Notes: generated by a model not told the origin, from the letters alone. A DNA stretch of 64,000 nucleotides from Palaemon carinicauda (GCF_036898095.1 NC_090751.1:85603628-85667627); one strand, 5' to 3'. Counted from the first letter of the stretch, positions 10,160 through 20,206 are shown. Made by a program: numbers and translations.

Positions 10160-11610
10160 CCCCTTCCTGTATGTTTGACTTCTCTCTCTCTCTCTTTGGA
10201 AGAGTGGGAAGCAGTGAGGGATTTCCCAATGGGGAAAATTCCTACCCGAACAGAAGGAAGAACTCATTGAAGCACAGGATGACTGATCAGATCAAGTTTG
10301 ATGAGACATTGCCGGATCCATCTGCATTTTTTTGTGGGAGGAGTATTGCCATACCAAGCTTAACTGTGGAAGGGCCCATTCGAACGAGATTCGCCTTCTG
10401 TAGTATCTCGATGATTGGATGATCCAATCTTTTCAGTAAAATGGTTGCTCCATCGTCGGGTTGGACTCCTAACTGTTTGCTCTGATCTGGGGATCATTGT
10501 GGAAAGGTAGAAGGCTCGTCTCCAGCCTAAGTAGACTAAGTACCCTTTTGTTAAAGTTCAACACTACCGGCACATCAGTGGTAATGTCTTCAAGGATGTC
10601 TTGTGGTTGGAGAACCTTGTTCCCCATGGGGACCAGCGATAGCTACATGGGTGTCTGAAGCATCACTGGTCAGCCAGCCATCACCAACCTTCCTCACTCC
10701 TGAGTTCTGGGGAAAACAGCAGTGAGGGAGAATTTAAAGGGGTGGTTGGTCGACAAAAACCTCACCAGGGGAGTCTCTTAACTTCCCGCCCCCCCTCTCT
10801 AAAGATGCTGCTATTCACAGATGCTGGAAAGAGGGGTGGGGCACACGTCTGAAGGATGACACAGCCCAAAGAAGAGGTCTGCAATTTAACCTGCTAGAAA
10901 TGTGAGCCATGCTTTTAGCATGCAAACTTTCCCACAGAGTTTGATAGAGCATTCTGTAGCATTGATATAATGCCAAATAATTACCAATCATTCATTCATT
11001 TGGTAGCGTTGATGAGACAACATCACTTTAGTGGCCCATCACCAAACAAGGAGGGACTGTTTCACAGGACCTTTACGACTTGACAAAGTAGACACACTCT
11101 TGGGAGTTTGACAGTATACTGGGGCTGTCAGCAAGATACATTCTGGACAAGAGGGGTTGTGTTGTAGGGGTAGGTGCTCCCTTCTACCATCCGTAGTAGG
11201 ACTCTTCTTGACCTTTGGGGTTTCTCAATGATCTGTTTGTTCACAACACCCCTGAACAAGAAGCTCTCAGTGTACTACCCTGTTCTGACTAGGCAGCATT
11301 GTTGGAATATGCGTTCCAACTCAGGTGCATTCTGGATCTTTATGCTATTCCACCTTTGTCTTTTTTGTTGAGTCATATTGGTGGCTTTCAAGGGGCCACA
11401 AGCCGAATGGTTCGCCAATCTGTTGATGCTCCTCTGGGGTACCATGAGACCTACCCCGGTGGCCCAACCTCCTCTGTCAGCCTCACGTGCTGGGACTACA
11501 CAACTCTTATACTGTACGTCCCTCTCGCCAAGCAAAGCATCCCCTTCGAATGAAAGGTTTCCTCAAGGCACTGCAAAGAGATGTCTGGATGTTTGCACAG
11601 ATCCAATGCA
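10160..11610 (+). pseudogene. DIRS-like reverse transcriptase/RNase H remnant
   Basis: A reverse transcriptase active-site motif YLDDW is encoded at 10404-10418, preceded by NEIRLL and a TAG. Further on are traces of the DIRS RNase H part: RWLVDKNLTRGVS near 10740, LLFTDAGKRGG near 10805, and LVAFKGPQAEWFANLLMLL near 11376-11430. Then comes a phrase rich in Pro and Leu leading toward the recombinase junction. Stops and frame changes are frequent, so no product is expected. It ends where the minus-strand LINE begins (about 11611), so one inserted into or truncated the other. It likely belongs to the same superfamily as the recombinase copies at the window start. Confidence 0.6.
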
Positions 11611-11611
11611 G

Positions 11612-13690
11612 CATTACAAAATCCATGAGCAGGATAAACAACATAGTTGACAACACATTCCTTTGGAGTACACTGCTGTTCACTGGAAATTCACTTGATA
11701 AGACTCCATTAACATTAACTTTGCACTTACTATGCTCATGAAAGACTTCATCAAATTTACATATTTAAGAGGCATTCCATGATACCGCAGGACTCTCCTC
11801 AAAATTGGCCAGTGCAGACTATCAAAGGCTTTTTAATTGTTGACAAATGCCATCAAAACGAGATTTCTATATTCTACGCATTGCTGTATAACATGTTTCA
11901 AAATGAAAATTTGGTCAGTGCAGCTTCTACCTTTTCTAAATACTGCTTGTTCATCTCAGCTTTTCATCAATCTTTCTCTCCAGTCTCTTTAGAATACGCA
12001 TACTATATATTTCCAAAACAACTGATGTAAAGTGTTATGCCTCTGTAATTATTGCAATCGGTCAGGTCTCCTTTTTTTTCTATTTTCACCAACACTTCTA
12101 ACTCCCATTCATCAGGTTTCGCCTCTTCATGTCATGTTCTACAAAGTAATCTTGTAAGTAGTCTGGGATTCACTTCATTTTCGGCCAGTATCATCTTGGC
12201 AGTTATTCCATCGTATCCAGGGGCTTTCCATCTCTTTAGTTTTTTTAGGATAGCTTCAACTTCAAGCACACTGAATTCATTCATGGGCACATCAAGGTCT
12301 TCATCAGCTTCAGGGATATCAATCAAATCATTTCCTTCATATCTCGTATTCATAACCTCACTAAAATGTTCCATCCAATGTTGTTTTTCTACATCTTCTG
12401 TTGCTATAACAGTCATCTCTCTTTTTGATGGGTATATGCTTCTTCTTTGCCCCAGTCGAGGTTTCATTAATTATATGAGCAATTCGTACACCATAGCCAC
12501 TTCCTGAATTCATAACTTTGTCAGCCTTGTATGCTTTACTGTCTAAATATTCTTTCCAGTCATCCCTAGCATTTCTTCTGACCTCACTGTCAATACTGGA
12601 ATACTTACCATGCTCTACCTTGTAATTTTCATTACTTCCTCGAAAACTTTCAACAATTATAGTATCCCAAGTATCATTTGTTATCCATGGCTTTCTCCTT
12701 GTTACTGAGTGTCCCAAGACTTCACTACCAACTGACTGATATATGTTCTTTATATCACACCATTCTTCATTAATTGTCTGTTCTTCGTCTCTTAAATTCT
12801 TTAAGACTACAAATCGATTCCTACATTCAATTGCAAATGTTTCTCTGTGCTCGTCTCCTAAAAGCTTAGTTGTATCAAATCTAGGTATTTCTATCCATCT
12901 TTCTGTTGGGTGCTTTCAATTTTAACTTCAGTGTGGAAATGAGGAGCTAGTGATCACTACCAATTTCTGCACCTCTATAGCTTCTTATATTTCTGGGTCC
13001 TCCTCCTCTATTTATTGCTGGCAGTATGATCTATCTGATTTTCGTAATTGCCAACTGTACTTTTTGAACTTTGCTAGTAACAATATACTATATATTTCCA
13101 CTGAGTTAATGCTTTTTCTGCTCTTGGTGTCATCACGATTCCTACCCCTTCTCTTCTAATTCCATCGGATCTTCCTGAGTAGATATATTGCCTTGGTCTA
13201 AAATTTCCTTACCAAGCCCCTTACAACGTGTTTCACTTATGGCCAAGATGTCCAAAATATATCTCATAAATTCACTCTCCACTTGCTGTAACTTCCCAAT
13301 CTGATTCATGGTTCTAACATTCCAATTACCTATTTTCAATTTTTCTTTAGTGTTTATAAACCGAGAGATTCTGTCATCTTCTCTTTCCATGACTGACTAA
13401 ATCCATAGAGGATTCATTGCCTAGATACATCAAAGGATAGCCAGTGCCTATCTAAGGCAAGTGACCCCTGCCGGTCCATACTAATTCTAGTAAGATCAAC
13501 CGCCAGGCATCAGGAGTAAAAATCAAAAGACAGTTTGTCCATCGCCTTAAACCTGATCCATCACCCTGCTGCCAGTGACTTCTTTGAGATTTAGGGGGCA
13601 TTTCCACCACATCAAAAGCTCTCATTACTCCACCAAGTTGCTCATCCGCTTATACGAGTATAACCGTTGGCTACATGGATATACCGCCTA
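11612..13690 (-). pseudogene. LINE (RTE-like endonuclease-reverse transcriptase) remnant
   Basis: The minus strand begins with an untranslated leader (about 13690-13391) and an ATG at 13390. The start of an APE-type endonuclease follows: KLKIGNWNVRTMNQIGKLQQ, then ILDILAISETR with the metal-binding Glu. After frame changes come KKLKRWKAPGYDGITAKMI (about 12245-12190) and DCNNYRGITL (about 12050), both reverse transcriptase landmarks. Near 11850 is FVNN, a stop, then KAFDSLHWPILRRVLRYHG. In this family that site normally reads FVDFEKAFD, so the first catalytic Asp is lost. The trace stops near FILLMDFVM at about 11612, before the YADD motif. It is a dead non-LTR retrotransposon abutting DIRS sequence. 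The right copy is at 56562-58640. Confidence 0.75.
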
Positions 13691-13701
13691 GCACGGTATA
13701 G

Positions 13702-13751
<50 letters not shown>

Positions 13752-13811
13752 TATATATATGTATATGTATATATGTATTTGTATATATATATATATATAT
13801 ATACACGTACC

Positions 13812-13843
<32 letters not shown>

Positions 13844-13949
13844 CACATACCTATATATATATATATATATTATATATATACACATACCTATATATATATA
13901 TATATATATTATATACTTTATATGTATACATATATACACACAAACACAC

Positions 13950-13980
<31 letters not shown>

Positions 13981-14004
13981 TATGTGTGTGTATATATATA
14001 TGTG

Positions 14005-14058
<54 letters not shown>

Positions 14059-14083
14059 ATATATATCATATATATACATATAT

Positions 14084-14120
<37 letters not shown>

Positions 14121-14124
14121 TTTA

Positions 14125-14168
<44 letters not shown>

Positions 14169-14218
14169 TTATATATATATATATATATATACTGTATATG
14201 TATACATATATACACACA

Positions 14219-14259
<41 letters not shown>

Positions 14260-14297
14260 GTATATATATATGTGTGTGTGTGTTTGTATATAATACA
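13702..14297. repeat. compound (TA)n microsatellite with TATG/ACAC interruptions
   Basis: About 600 bp are almost pure TA with short TG, CA and GTAT interruptions. Long frames of Tyr-Ile here are artefacts of the repeat. The array marks the switch point between the part of the duplication that reads as identical and the part that differs (right counterpart 55902-56549, about 60 bp longer). Confidence 0.95.
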
Positions 14298-14834
14298 GTT
14301 GACGAATGAATGCAAGACCGGAAAAGAATGGGTGCTCTCTGAAAGTTTTATTTGATTTATGGTTACATAAATAAATTGGCATATTTTGTAGCATTGGCTC
14401 AAGTAGCTTTTTTTCATTTCTTTTGTGTGCTTCCTACTATGATGATATCTCTTAAACCAATATACTCAATTTCTTTTATCAGCCAATAAATAGTATGGAA
14501 ACGGTTCTTTGAAAATGCCATGGTTATTTGCATCATACCTTTTGAGTGGAAGTGGTATCGGCAAGTGTGTAGACAAGAAACAAGAGGAAGCGTCGTTGTA
14601 TCTTCTATGGCTTCTACTGGTATTATACGTCATCTTTTCCTTTTCTTGTTTTTTCTTTTTCTCTTGGCCTACGGTTTCGAAGTTGAACATCTTAATCTAT
14701 GAACATTGTGTGTTAGCTTTTTAAAATTTCTTAGATTTATTATCTTTTGATCTTTATGAGAGGACTTATTGTATGAAACATAGGTTCTTGCACAGAACAC
14801 CTCGTCCCCATGGGGGATTTGTGATTCTCGGTTT
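14298..14834. other. upstream flank of the small-gene cluster, no gene supported
   Basis: Hydrophobic frames run through 14509-14724. However, the right copy has one extra T at the equivalent of about 14566 that shifts the frame, so they are not under coding constraint. No repeat family was recognised. Confidence 0.5.
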
Positions 14835-15159
14835 GGCATTTTCCATATTTGCTTCTTTCTCGAGCGAGGGTCATCGTGACCTTAGTAGCGTTACTATGGT
14901 TTCATGTTCCAAATCCAGAGAAGGTTGAACTCCCCCTACCCCACCCTTTCACAGCCCCCTTCTTCCGTCCCTCGTCGCTTTGCCGTCACGAGTGTGATGT
15001 CCATCGCAAAGGCTTCATTTTCCCCATTCGAAACCTCGCTGTCCTGTGGAGCACTTCCCTTCGGAAAGTGCACAAAAGTTTCGAAAGTATTTGGTGGTTG
15101 TGATCGCTAGCGATCCCGGTCGGAATCTTTCCCGACGCCACTCGACAGCGACAGGTGTG
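14835..15159 (+). promoter_or_regulatory. probable promoter/5' leader with conserved upstream frame
   Basis: This block is richer in G+C than its surroundings and directly precedes the first small gene. Between the two copies of the duplication I see about one difference in 325 bp, far fewer than in the intergenic sequence further away. An upstream ATG at 14904 opens a 68-codon frame ending TAG at 15108-15110, with no difference between copies, and a second ATG lies in the same frame at 15000. It stops 49 bp before the gene start. This could be a regulatory upstream ORF, or the block may be conserved as promoter. No clear TATA box is seen. Confidence 0.4.
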
Positions 15160-15459
15160 ATGGGAGGCAAAAACATAGAGTTTGAGGTGGAGCGACGCCG
15201 AGAGGACCGTGTACCCGTGAACAAGGACGAGGTGGCGTCGTCGTCATCTTCGTCAACCGGTAACGGGACCGAAGATACGGCAGAACCTGCCCCCGAAGGT
15301 TCATGGCAGGCGTACTTCGAGAACGAAAAGACAGTCGAAAATATGAAGTTCTTTGTCATGGCTCAGTCTTTCGTCATGTTCCTGACCTTTGGTCTTCCAC
15401 AGATGCAGAAGTTGTTCGATTTGCTTCGGGAATACTTCTTCGATGATGATTCAATGTAG
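15160..15459 (+). CDS. small predicted membrane protein, 99 aa, family unknown
   Basis: I chose the ATG at 15160 (context GTGTGATGGG, with G at -3 and G at +4). The frame upstream of it is open but has no earlier ATG. The protein has a charged N-terminus (EFEVERRREDRVPV, residues 7-20), a Ser/Thr/Glu-rich linker (26-47) with six or more Ser in a row, then SWQAYFENEKTVENMK. A hydrophobic segment (residues 64-80) could span a membrane. The C-terminus is LLREYFFDDDSM. The right copy at 54731-55030 encodes the same protein. The three base differences I found are all silent (ATA/ATT, TCT/TCG, CCC/CCG), which supports a real, selected gene. It appears intronless and lies 230 bp before the next gene on the same strand. 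I do not recognise the family and propose no function beyond a likely membrane location. Confidence 0.75.
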   Translation: MGGKNIEFEVERRREDRVPVNKDEVASSSSSSTGNGTEDTAEPAPEGSWQAYFENEKTVENMKFFVMAQSFVMFLTFGLPQMQKLFDLLREYFFDDDSM

Positions 15460-15689
15460 AATTTTTGGCCAAATAGATAGGAAAAAACACATGTTTACGG
15501 ACGAATCCCGAGTGTGATTCATTGTGAATATTACACAGTTTATATGTCATCTCTTTACTACTGTTTACCGTGCTTTTGACGGGATTGAAAATTCTTGTAA
15601 AAATACCATTTACAAAGAGACCCGGAGAACGCTAGCCTGGTTTAGTTGTGCGTTTTATTCGGTCTGTTACCTGTACCAACTTAGACGCC

Positions 15690-16082
15690 ATGGTAGAGGC
15701 CGCTAGGGCTTTCTACGGTGTCGTTGTACTCCTGGTGATTGGTGCTTATTCGGTGGTGTTTTTCCGTGGCGTCAACAACCAGGTGTCTCGCCACCTGTAC
15801 TCGGTACTCGAAGATGAATTGAAGAAAAATCCTTACATGAAGAAAGACCTCGAGGACTACAAGTCTCAGCTGGCCGAACAAGAACGTCAGAAAGAACAAA
15901 TGAAAGAACTGGAAGAACAAGCGAGAAAGATTCAAGAACAGCTGGAAGTCCTGTCAAAGAAAAAGATGCCTCCTGTCAGATCTCCCAAATACGTTCGGAT
16001 GGAAGAGGAGGACCAAGAAGAAGTGATCACAAAAGGCCGTCAAGAGCCTAATCAGTCTAATGAATTTCGAATCGAACTCTAG
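15690..16082 (+). CDS. small single-span coiled-coil protein, 130 aa, family unknown
   Basis: The start is the ATG at 15690 in a near-ideal context (GACGCCATGG). Residues 8-25 (YGVVVLLVIGAYSVVFF) form a clear membrane span or signal anchor. Residues about 50-92 are a charged, Glu/Lys/Gln-rich coiled coil (DYKSQLAEQERQKEQMKELE). The tail is Pro- and acid-rich (MPPVRSPKYVRMEEEDQEE) and ends NEFRIEL. This predicts an N-terminally anchored protein with a long helical tail that could form dimers. The right copy (54108-54500) differs by one residue, Thr to Ser near position 114, plus silent changes. The stop is TAG at 16080-16082 and an AATAAA follows at 16743. With the gene 230 bp upstream and no poly(A) hexamer between, a shared dicistronic transcript is possible. 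Family not recognised. Confidence 0.75.
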   Translation: MVEAARAFYGVVVLLVIGAYSVVFFRGVNNQVSRHLYSVLEDELKKNPYMKKDLEDYKSQLAEQERQKEQMKELEEQARKIQEQLEVLSKKKMPPVRSPKYVRMEEEDQEEVITKGRQEPNQSNEFRIEL

Positions 16083-16327
16083 TGAACGAAATTGTCCCTT
16101 TTATATATGTATTTGCTTTGATATTAGGCTTCGTGTATCACTGCTAGCCTTGTTTGAGTTTAATTTTTAGTGAAGTGACCTATAGTAATAATTCAAGTAA
16201 TGTTTTGGCAATTCTTGATATTTGATAACAGTCGGGTATTAGGAGATCACAATTGATTATTCATTGAGTCATATAAGATTGATAAAGATTTCTACCGATA
16301 GTAAATAATTAGTAGAAGCTCATGGTG

Positions 16328-16333
16328 GTAAGT
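16328..16333 (+). promoter_or_regulatory. candidate splice donor GTAAGT after ATG-GTG
   Basis: The sequence CATGGTG is followed directly by the consensus donor GTAAGT and is conserved in the right copy. Splicing it to the acceptor ending at 16814 would join ATG-GTG (16322-16327) in frame to the open exon at 16815-16997, giving a 62-residue product and a 487-bp intron. An in-frame TAG at 16313-16315 means translation would have to begin at that ATG, whose -3 base (C) is weak. Confidence 0.3.
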
Positions 16334-16742
16334 TGATACTAGAAATGTTAACTTTTAATGTTAGTGCACATTGTTACTTGGTTACCCTTCTTTATTTATT
16401 CATTTGATTTGAAAACTGTATAAGAATTACGCAAGTAGATAAACTAGCGTACACCGATAGACATTACTTGTGTTGAATTAAGAGAAGAAATATTATTTGT
16501 TTTTGAATTAAAGAAAACCTGAGAAGTATATTTTTTTATTTCCCTGTAGAAATTTGAATTTTTGAAAAATGTGTATATATCCGTCCACAGACTTCAGTGG
16601 GTTGTAATGAAACGAATGCTTGGTAAGATATATTAAATTATACAGCATGATTTTTTTTCTTGAAGTACCATTATTTTACTCGCACATAATGCGTATATTT
16701 GAAAATTGCATTTATTTGTAAATACTTTTTTTTTCCTCTTCA

Positions 16743-16748
16743 AATAAA
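16743..16748 (+). terminator. poly(A) signal hexamer AATAAA
   Basis: AATAAA lies 661 bp after the stop of the 130-residue gene and is conserved as TTTATT at 53434-53439 in the right copy. It is the first plausible 3'-end signal for the small-gene pair. If instead the downstream exon is spliced in, this site lies in the intron; a second AATAAA is at 17345-17350. Confidence 0.4.
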
Positions 16749-16814
16749 GGGAACAATTACTGAGGTAAACTTTTACGACTTAAAGAAACATTATTTTTTT
16801 TTTATTTAATTCAG

Positions 16815-16997
16815 AAGGATATCGATTCAGGTGTCAAACTTAAAGATTTAATGAATCATATTCCACTGGAATACACAAATATTGTGAAAAGATCCTTTCT
16901 TGATATAAACGACGCAATTTCTACAATGGACGATAGATTAACCTTAACTTCAAGTAGAGTGTGCAACTTAATGGTTAGGAAACAAAATTTGTCCTAG
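16815..16997 (+). CDS. conserved terminal exon, 60 codons, gene unknown
   Basis: A strong acceptor (long T-run, then ATTTAATTCAG) ends at 16814. The following frame is open for 60 codons from KDIDSGVKLKDLMNH to NLMVRKQNLS and stops at TAG 16995-16997; the other two frames have early stops. In the right copy (53189-53371) the acceptor is kept and the first 165 bases or so show no difference. The 74 bp just upstream differ at several positions, and only the last few codons change (QNLS to QSMS). That contrast is the main evidence for coding. The peptide is helical and charged (VKRSFLDINDAISTMDD) with no membrane span. It could be a 3' exon of a longer gene with the small genes nested in an intron, or be joined to ATG-GTG at 16322. 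No family recognised. Confidence 0.5.
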   Translation, partial: KDIDSGVKLKDLMNHIPLEYTNIVKRSFLDINDAISTMDDRLTLTSSRVCNLMVRKQNLS

Positions 16998-17480
16998 AAG
17001 CATTTGAACAAACTAAGCTCAAGTAGTATTGATCATGTTATAATTAAAACCAAGCAGGTTTACTGAATATGAATTAAGGAATTTGGCGATGTAAGCACTG
17101 AAGCAAAGGTTTAAGAGCTGGAGAGAAATTTTGGCTTGGAAGCATGAAAACAAACCACATTCTTTTTGCATTTGATAAAGAGATGAGAGGGGCGTTGGTC
17201 TTGGAACCATTGGAACAAACTCAGTTCAAAGGGTACTAAGTTGAAAGAGGAGAAAACAACTGGTCTTTGAAACAAGGATAAAGATGATGTTCAAGGTTGT
17301 ATGTAGTAAAGAGATGGAAAGAAGATTGGTCTGGAAATCATTGAAATAAATTTATGTTTTCAGTTCAATTTGGTATAAGATAAAGCGAAGGGATGGAAAC
17401 TGCTCTTAAAATTAGGGAAACAAAAACAATTAAATGTAAAGGAACAGAAAGGAAAGAAATTTTTGAAGAATGGGGCAAAT
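16970..17480. repeat. degenerate tandem repeat around AAAGAGATGGAAAG...TTGGAA
   Basis: Phrases such as AAGAGCTGGAGAGAAATTTT, AAGAGATGAGAGGGGCGTTG, AAGAGATGGAAAGAAGATTG and GGTTAGGAAACAAAATTTGT, each followed by a GGAAGCATT-like and an AACAAACT-like phrase, recur at about 60-130-bp intervals. The first unit overlaps the last codons and stop of the exon at 16815-16997. The right copy has one additional unit of about 60 bp (about 53045-53105). Confidence 0.5.
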
Positions 17481-17884
17481 TAAGCTATTCATAGATGCAG
17501 GGGGCCAGATGCGTGCTGATGACAACACAAGTTTAAATTAGACCTCAGTAATTATGGCTAGAGTAAATGTTTATTCGTCCCTCTATCAGTCTGTCAATAA
17601 ATATGGTTGTCTGTTCATTTGCACTTCAAGATATCTGTCACGTTTATGGGATCCCATGACTGGCCAGGCCGTACTACATTGGATCCTTCTCTGGTTACGG
17701 TTCACTTTCCCTTTGCCTATACATACAACGAATAGTCTGGCCTATTCTTTACAGATTCCCCTCTGTCCTCTTACATCTGACAACACTGAGATTACCTAAA
17801 AATTCTTTTTCACCTAAGGGGTTAACTATTGCATTGTATTTGTTCAGTGGCGAATTTCCTCCGAGTAAGGATAGAATAGGCTTT

Positions 17885-18245
17885 AGCTATGGTAAGCAGC
17901 TTTTCTAGGAGGACACCCCAAAATTAAACCATTGTTCTCTGGTCTTAGGTAGTGCCATAGTCTATGTACCATGGTTTTCCACTGTCTTGGGTTTGAGTTC
18001 TCTTGCTTGAGGGTCCACTCGGGCACTCTATGCTATCTAATTTCTTTTCTTCCTGTTTTGTTAAAGTTTTTATTGTTTATATAGGAAATATATATTTTAA
18101 TGTCGTTACTGTTCTTAAAATATTTAATTTTTTCTTGTTTCCTTTTCTCACTGGGCTATTTTCCCTGTTGGGGCCCCTGGCCTTATAGCATCCTGCTTTT
18201 CCAACTAGGGTTGTAGCTTAGCAAGTAATGATAATAATAATAGTA
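17885..18245 (+). repeat. dispersed retroposon with LINE-like 3' tail, copy 1
   Basis: The head begins near TAGCTATGGTAAGCAGC, followed by a body with CTATGTACCATGGTTTTCCA and a tail TCACTGGGCTATTTTCCCTG, then TTATAGCATCCTGCTTTTCC, AACTAGGGTTGTAGCTTAGC and an (ATA)n run. The same tail occurs at 20048, 31087, 33250 and in the 3' region of the LINE at 37247-38377. It is therefore either a SINE sharing the LINE tail or a 5'-truncated relative. Confidence 0.65.
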
Positions 18246-19682
18246 TTAATAATAATAATAATAATGATAATAATTGTAATGTAATCGCGACTCTCCCACA
18301 GTTAAAAGGATTTCGGTTAAATTTGGTTCCATGGTAGACCAGCATGTAAGATATGCTTGGAGGAATGTTGTCCATCTCTCTGTCTACAAGTGTGACATTG
18401 CAGTTATCTTTTCCTTGCAACTTGTACTTGGTTGAAGTGATTGAATGTAGATCATAATGGATGTGCATATAGATACGGAGATAGTTTGTTTGCTTTGTTT
18501 GTTTATCTCTGTATCTTTTAGTTTGTCGATTGGGGTGTGTCCCTCTTCTCTTATCACGGCAATCCTCTTATTTAGTTTATAACGTTGAATAAAACCTGGA
18601 GCATATTAGGCCACCATGAATTGGTGTGTATGAAATAAGATAAACATACGTCTGTTTATCACTGTTTGTTGTATATACTTATTTCGCCCTCATAACTGCT
18701 GCGACATACTAATGAGAATTTTTAATTAAGATTATTTCAAAGTTATATATTCATGCTTAGAAGCACATATAGTCCATTAGCTGTCTGTCTGTGTTTACCA
18801 TTCTTTTTTGTCATCACAGCTCCCCCTACCCAGTAAAAGGGATCTACGTAAATTTGGCACAATGGTGGGTCATTAATCTATGTCTGTAGTGTTTCATTAC
18901 TTGTTTATTAAAGCTTCTTTTACGTGGATGAATGAGTCTCATTCATATGTAGTATAGCGGGTGAACATCATGGAGGTAGATTGCCTGTGTTGCTACTTGT
19001 TAGTGTTTTATATATGTATTGATTTGGTAAAGGTAATGCCAAAGGTGAAATTGTGGTTCCAAAGGCCTTAGAGTTTATTCTCCATCACCTCGGCCTGGCA
19101 ATACCATTTTAAGAGATAGACACTTCATAAATGACGTGTATGATTAATTAATGAAGCCTTTAAATGGCGTCGGCACATAATCCCCAGTCAATAAATAAAC
19201 CTACTTCCTTTAATGTTTTATTGTTTGTTTCAAAGCTTATTGTAGACAAGCATTCACTTTTATTTCCTAGGAGGTTAGTATTTTCATATATTTTGTCATA
19301 AATTATATTGGCTACACTAAGGGTAAAAGTGATGACATTTTAGAAGGTCCTGTATTTTTTACACGTTTATTTTGGTAGTCTGTTTGTTTGGTGAAGTTTC
19401 GTATTGGATCTCAAAAGAAACCTTATGAAATCTGAAGTGTATTTTATTGTGGAAAGGTCGAGAGTAATAATGAAAATTTTCATTCCTATAATCATTTTAA
19501 AAATGTTCTTATTACAAACCTGTTCACAGTAAATAAGTATAGCTTAATTGCTCACAAATAAAAATTTAATTAAAATTTCTGACACGTGTTTTGCCCTGAA
19601 TATGCATATAGTTTTCCATTATTTTATTACAAATCATAATTCACCGTTACGTTATGTCCAACTGCTGGTCACTATTCGTTAG
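18246..19682. other. AT-rich sequence, no gene recognised
   Basis: About 1.4 kb without a supported frame, RNA gene or recognised repeat. It aligns well to the right copy (about 50460-51880) with scattered substitutions and short indels, as expected for unconstrained sequence. Confidence 0.4.
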
Positions 19683-19780
19683 AATCATCATCATCATCAT
19701 CATCATTATTTCAGCCTTCAAAAGTCCTTTGTTGGATGTAGGCCTTCCCCAGGTTCTTCCACAGACTTCTCTCCCAAGCT
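19683..19780 (-). mobile_element. 3' end of a LINE with (ATC)n tail
   Basis: On the minus strand the sequence reads as the end of an endonuclease-reverse transcriptase LINE (GCTTGGGAGAGAAGTCTGTG, then GGAAGGCCTACATCCAAC) followed by an (ATG)n tail at 19683-19705. It is a short 5'-truncated copy. It contains the empty target site (TTCAAAAGTCCTTT, 19717-19730) of the insertion found only in the right copy. Confidence 0.55.
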
Positions 19781-20047
19781 ATTCGTTAGAATAGCGTACA
19801 CCAAAGCTATTGTAGATCTTATGTTAGATGCGGACGAAGCCCTAATTCAGAAGCCTTTTCAAGTGCGTCATCCGTGACCTAGATAATATTATTTTTGACT
19901 TTTGTGGCTTCTCGGGGACACCTCACTACACGCATTTTCTTTGCAAACTCCAGTGCTCTTATTTTCTTTCGAAGTTTCATAATTTATGTTCATAAACATG
20001 TTGCAAGTTAACGAGCTTTTTAGCATATTGTCATTGGGCCGCATCCA

Positions 20048-20146
20048 GTGAAAAAAAACTATTTTTCTTTGTTGGAGTCCTTGGGCTTATAGCATCTGGC
20101 TTTTCCAACTAGGATTGTACCTTAGCTAGTGGTGATGATGATGATG

Positions 20147-20206
<60 letters not shown>

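Noticed and set aside
13667..14395. Frames of up to 198 codons rich in Tyr and Ile on both strands (also around 22.3, 23.7, 26.6, 42.8, 43.5, 45.8, 47.4 and 55.9-56.5 kb)
   Set aside because: They are direct translations of (TA)n, (CA)n and (TG)n repeats and change length with the repeat between copies.
14509..14724. Hydrophobic frames upstream of the small-gene pair
   Set aside because: A one-base length difference between the two copies shifts the frame, so the sequence is not constrained as protein.
15681..15957. Antisense frames across the 130-aa gene (also antisense to the 99-aa gene at 15015-15359)
   Set aside because: They are shadows of the real genes; differences between copies are silent only in the sense frames.
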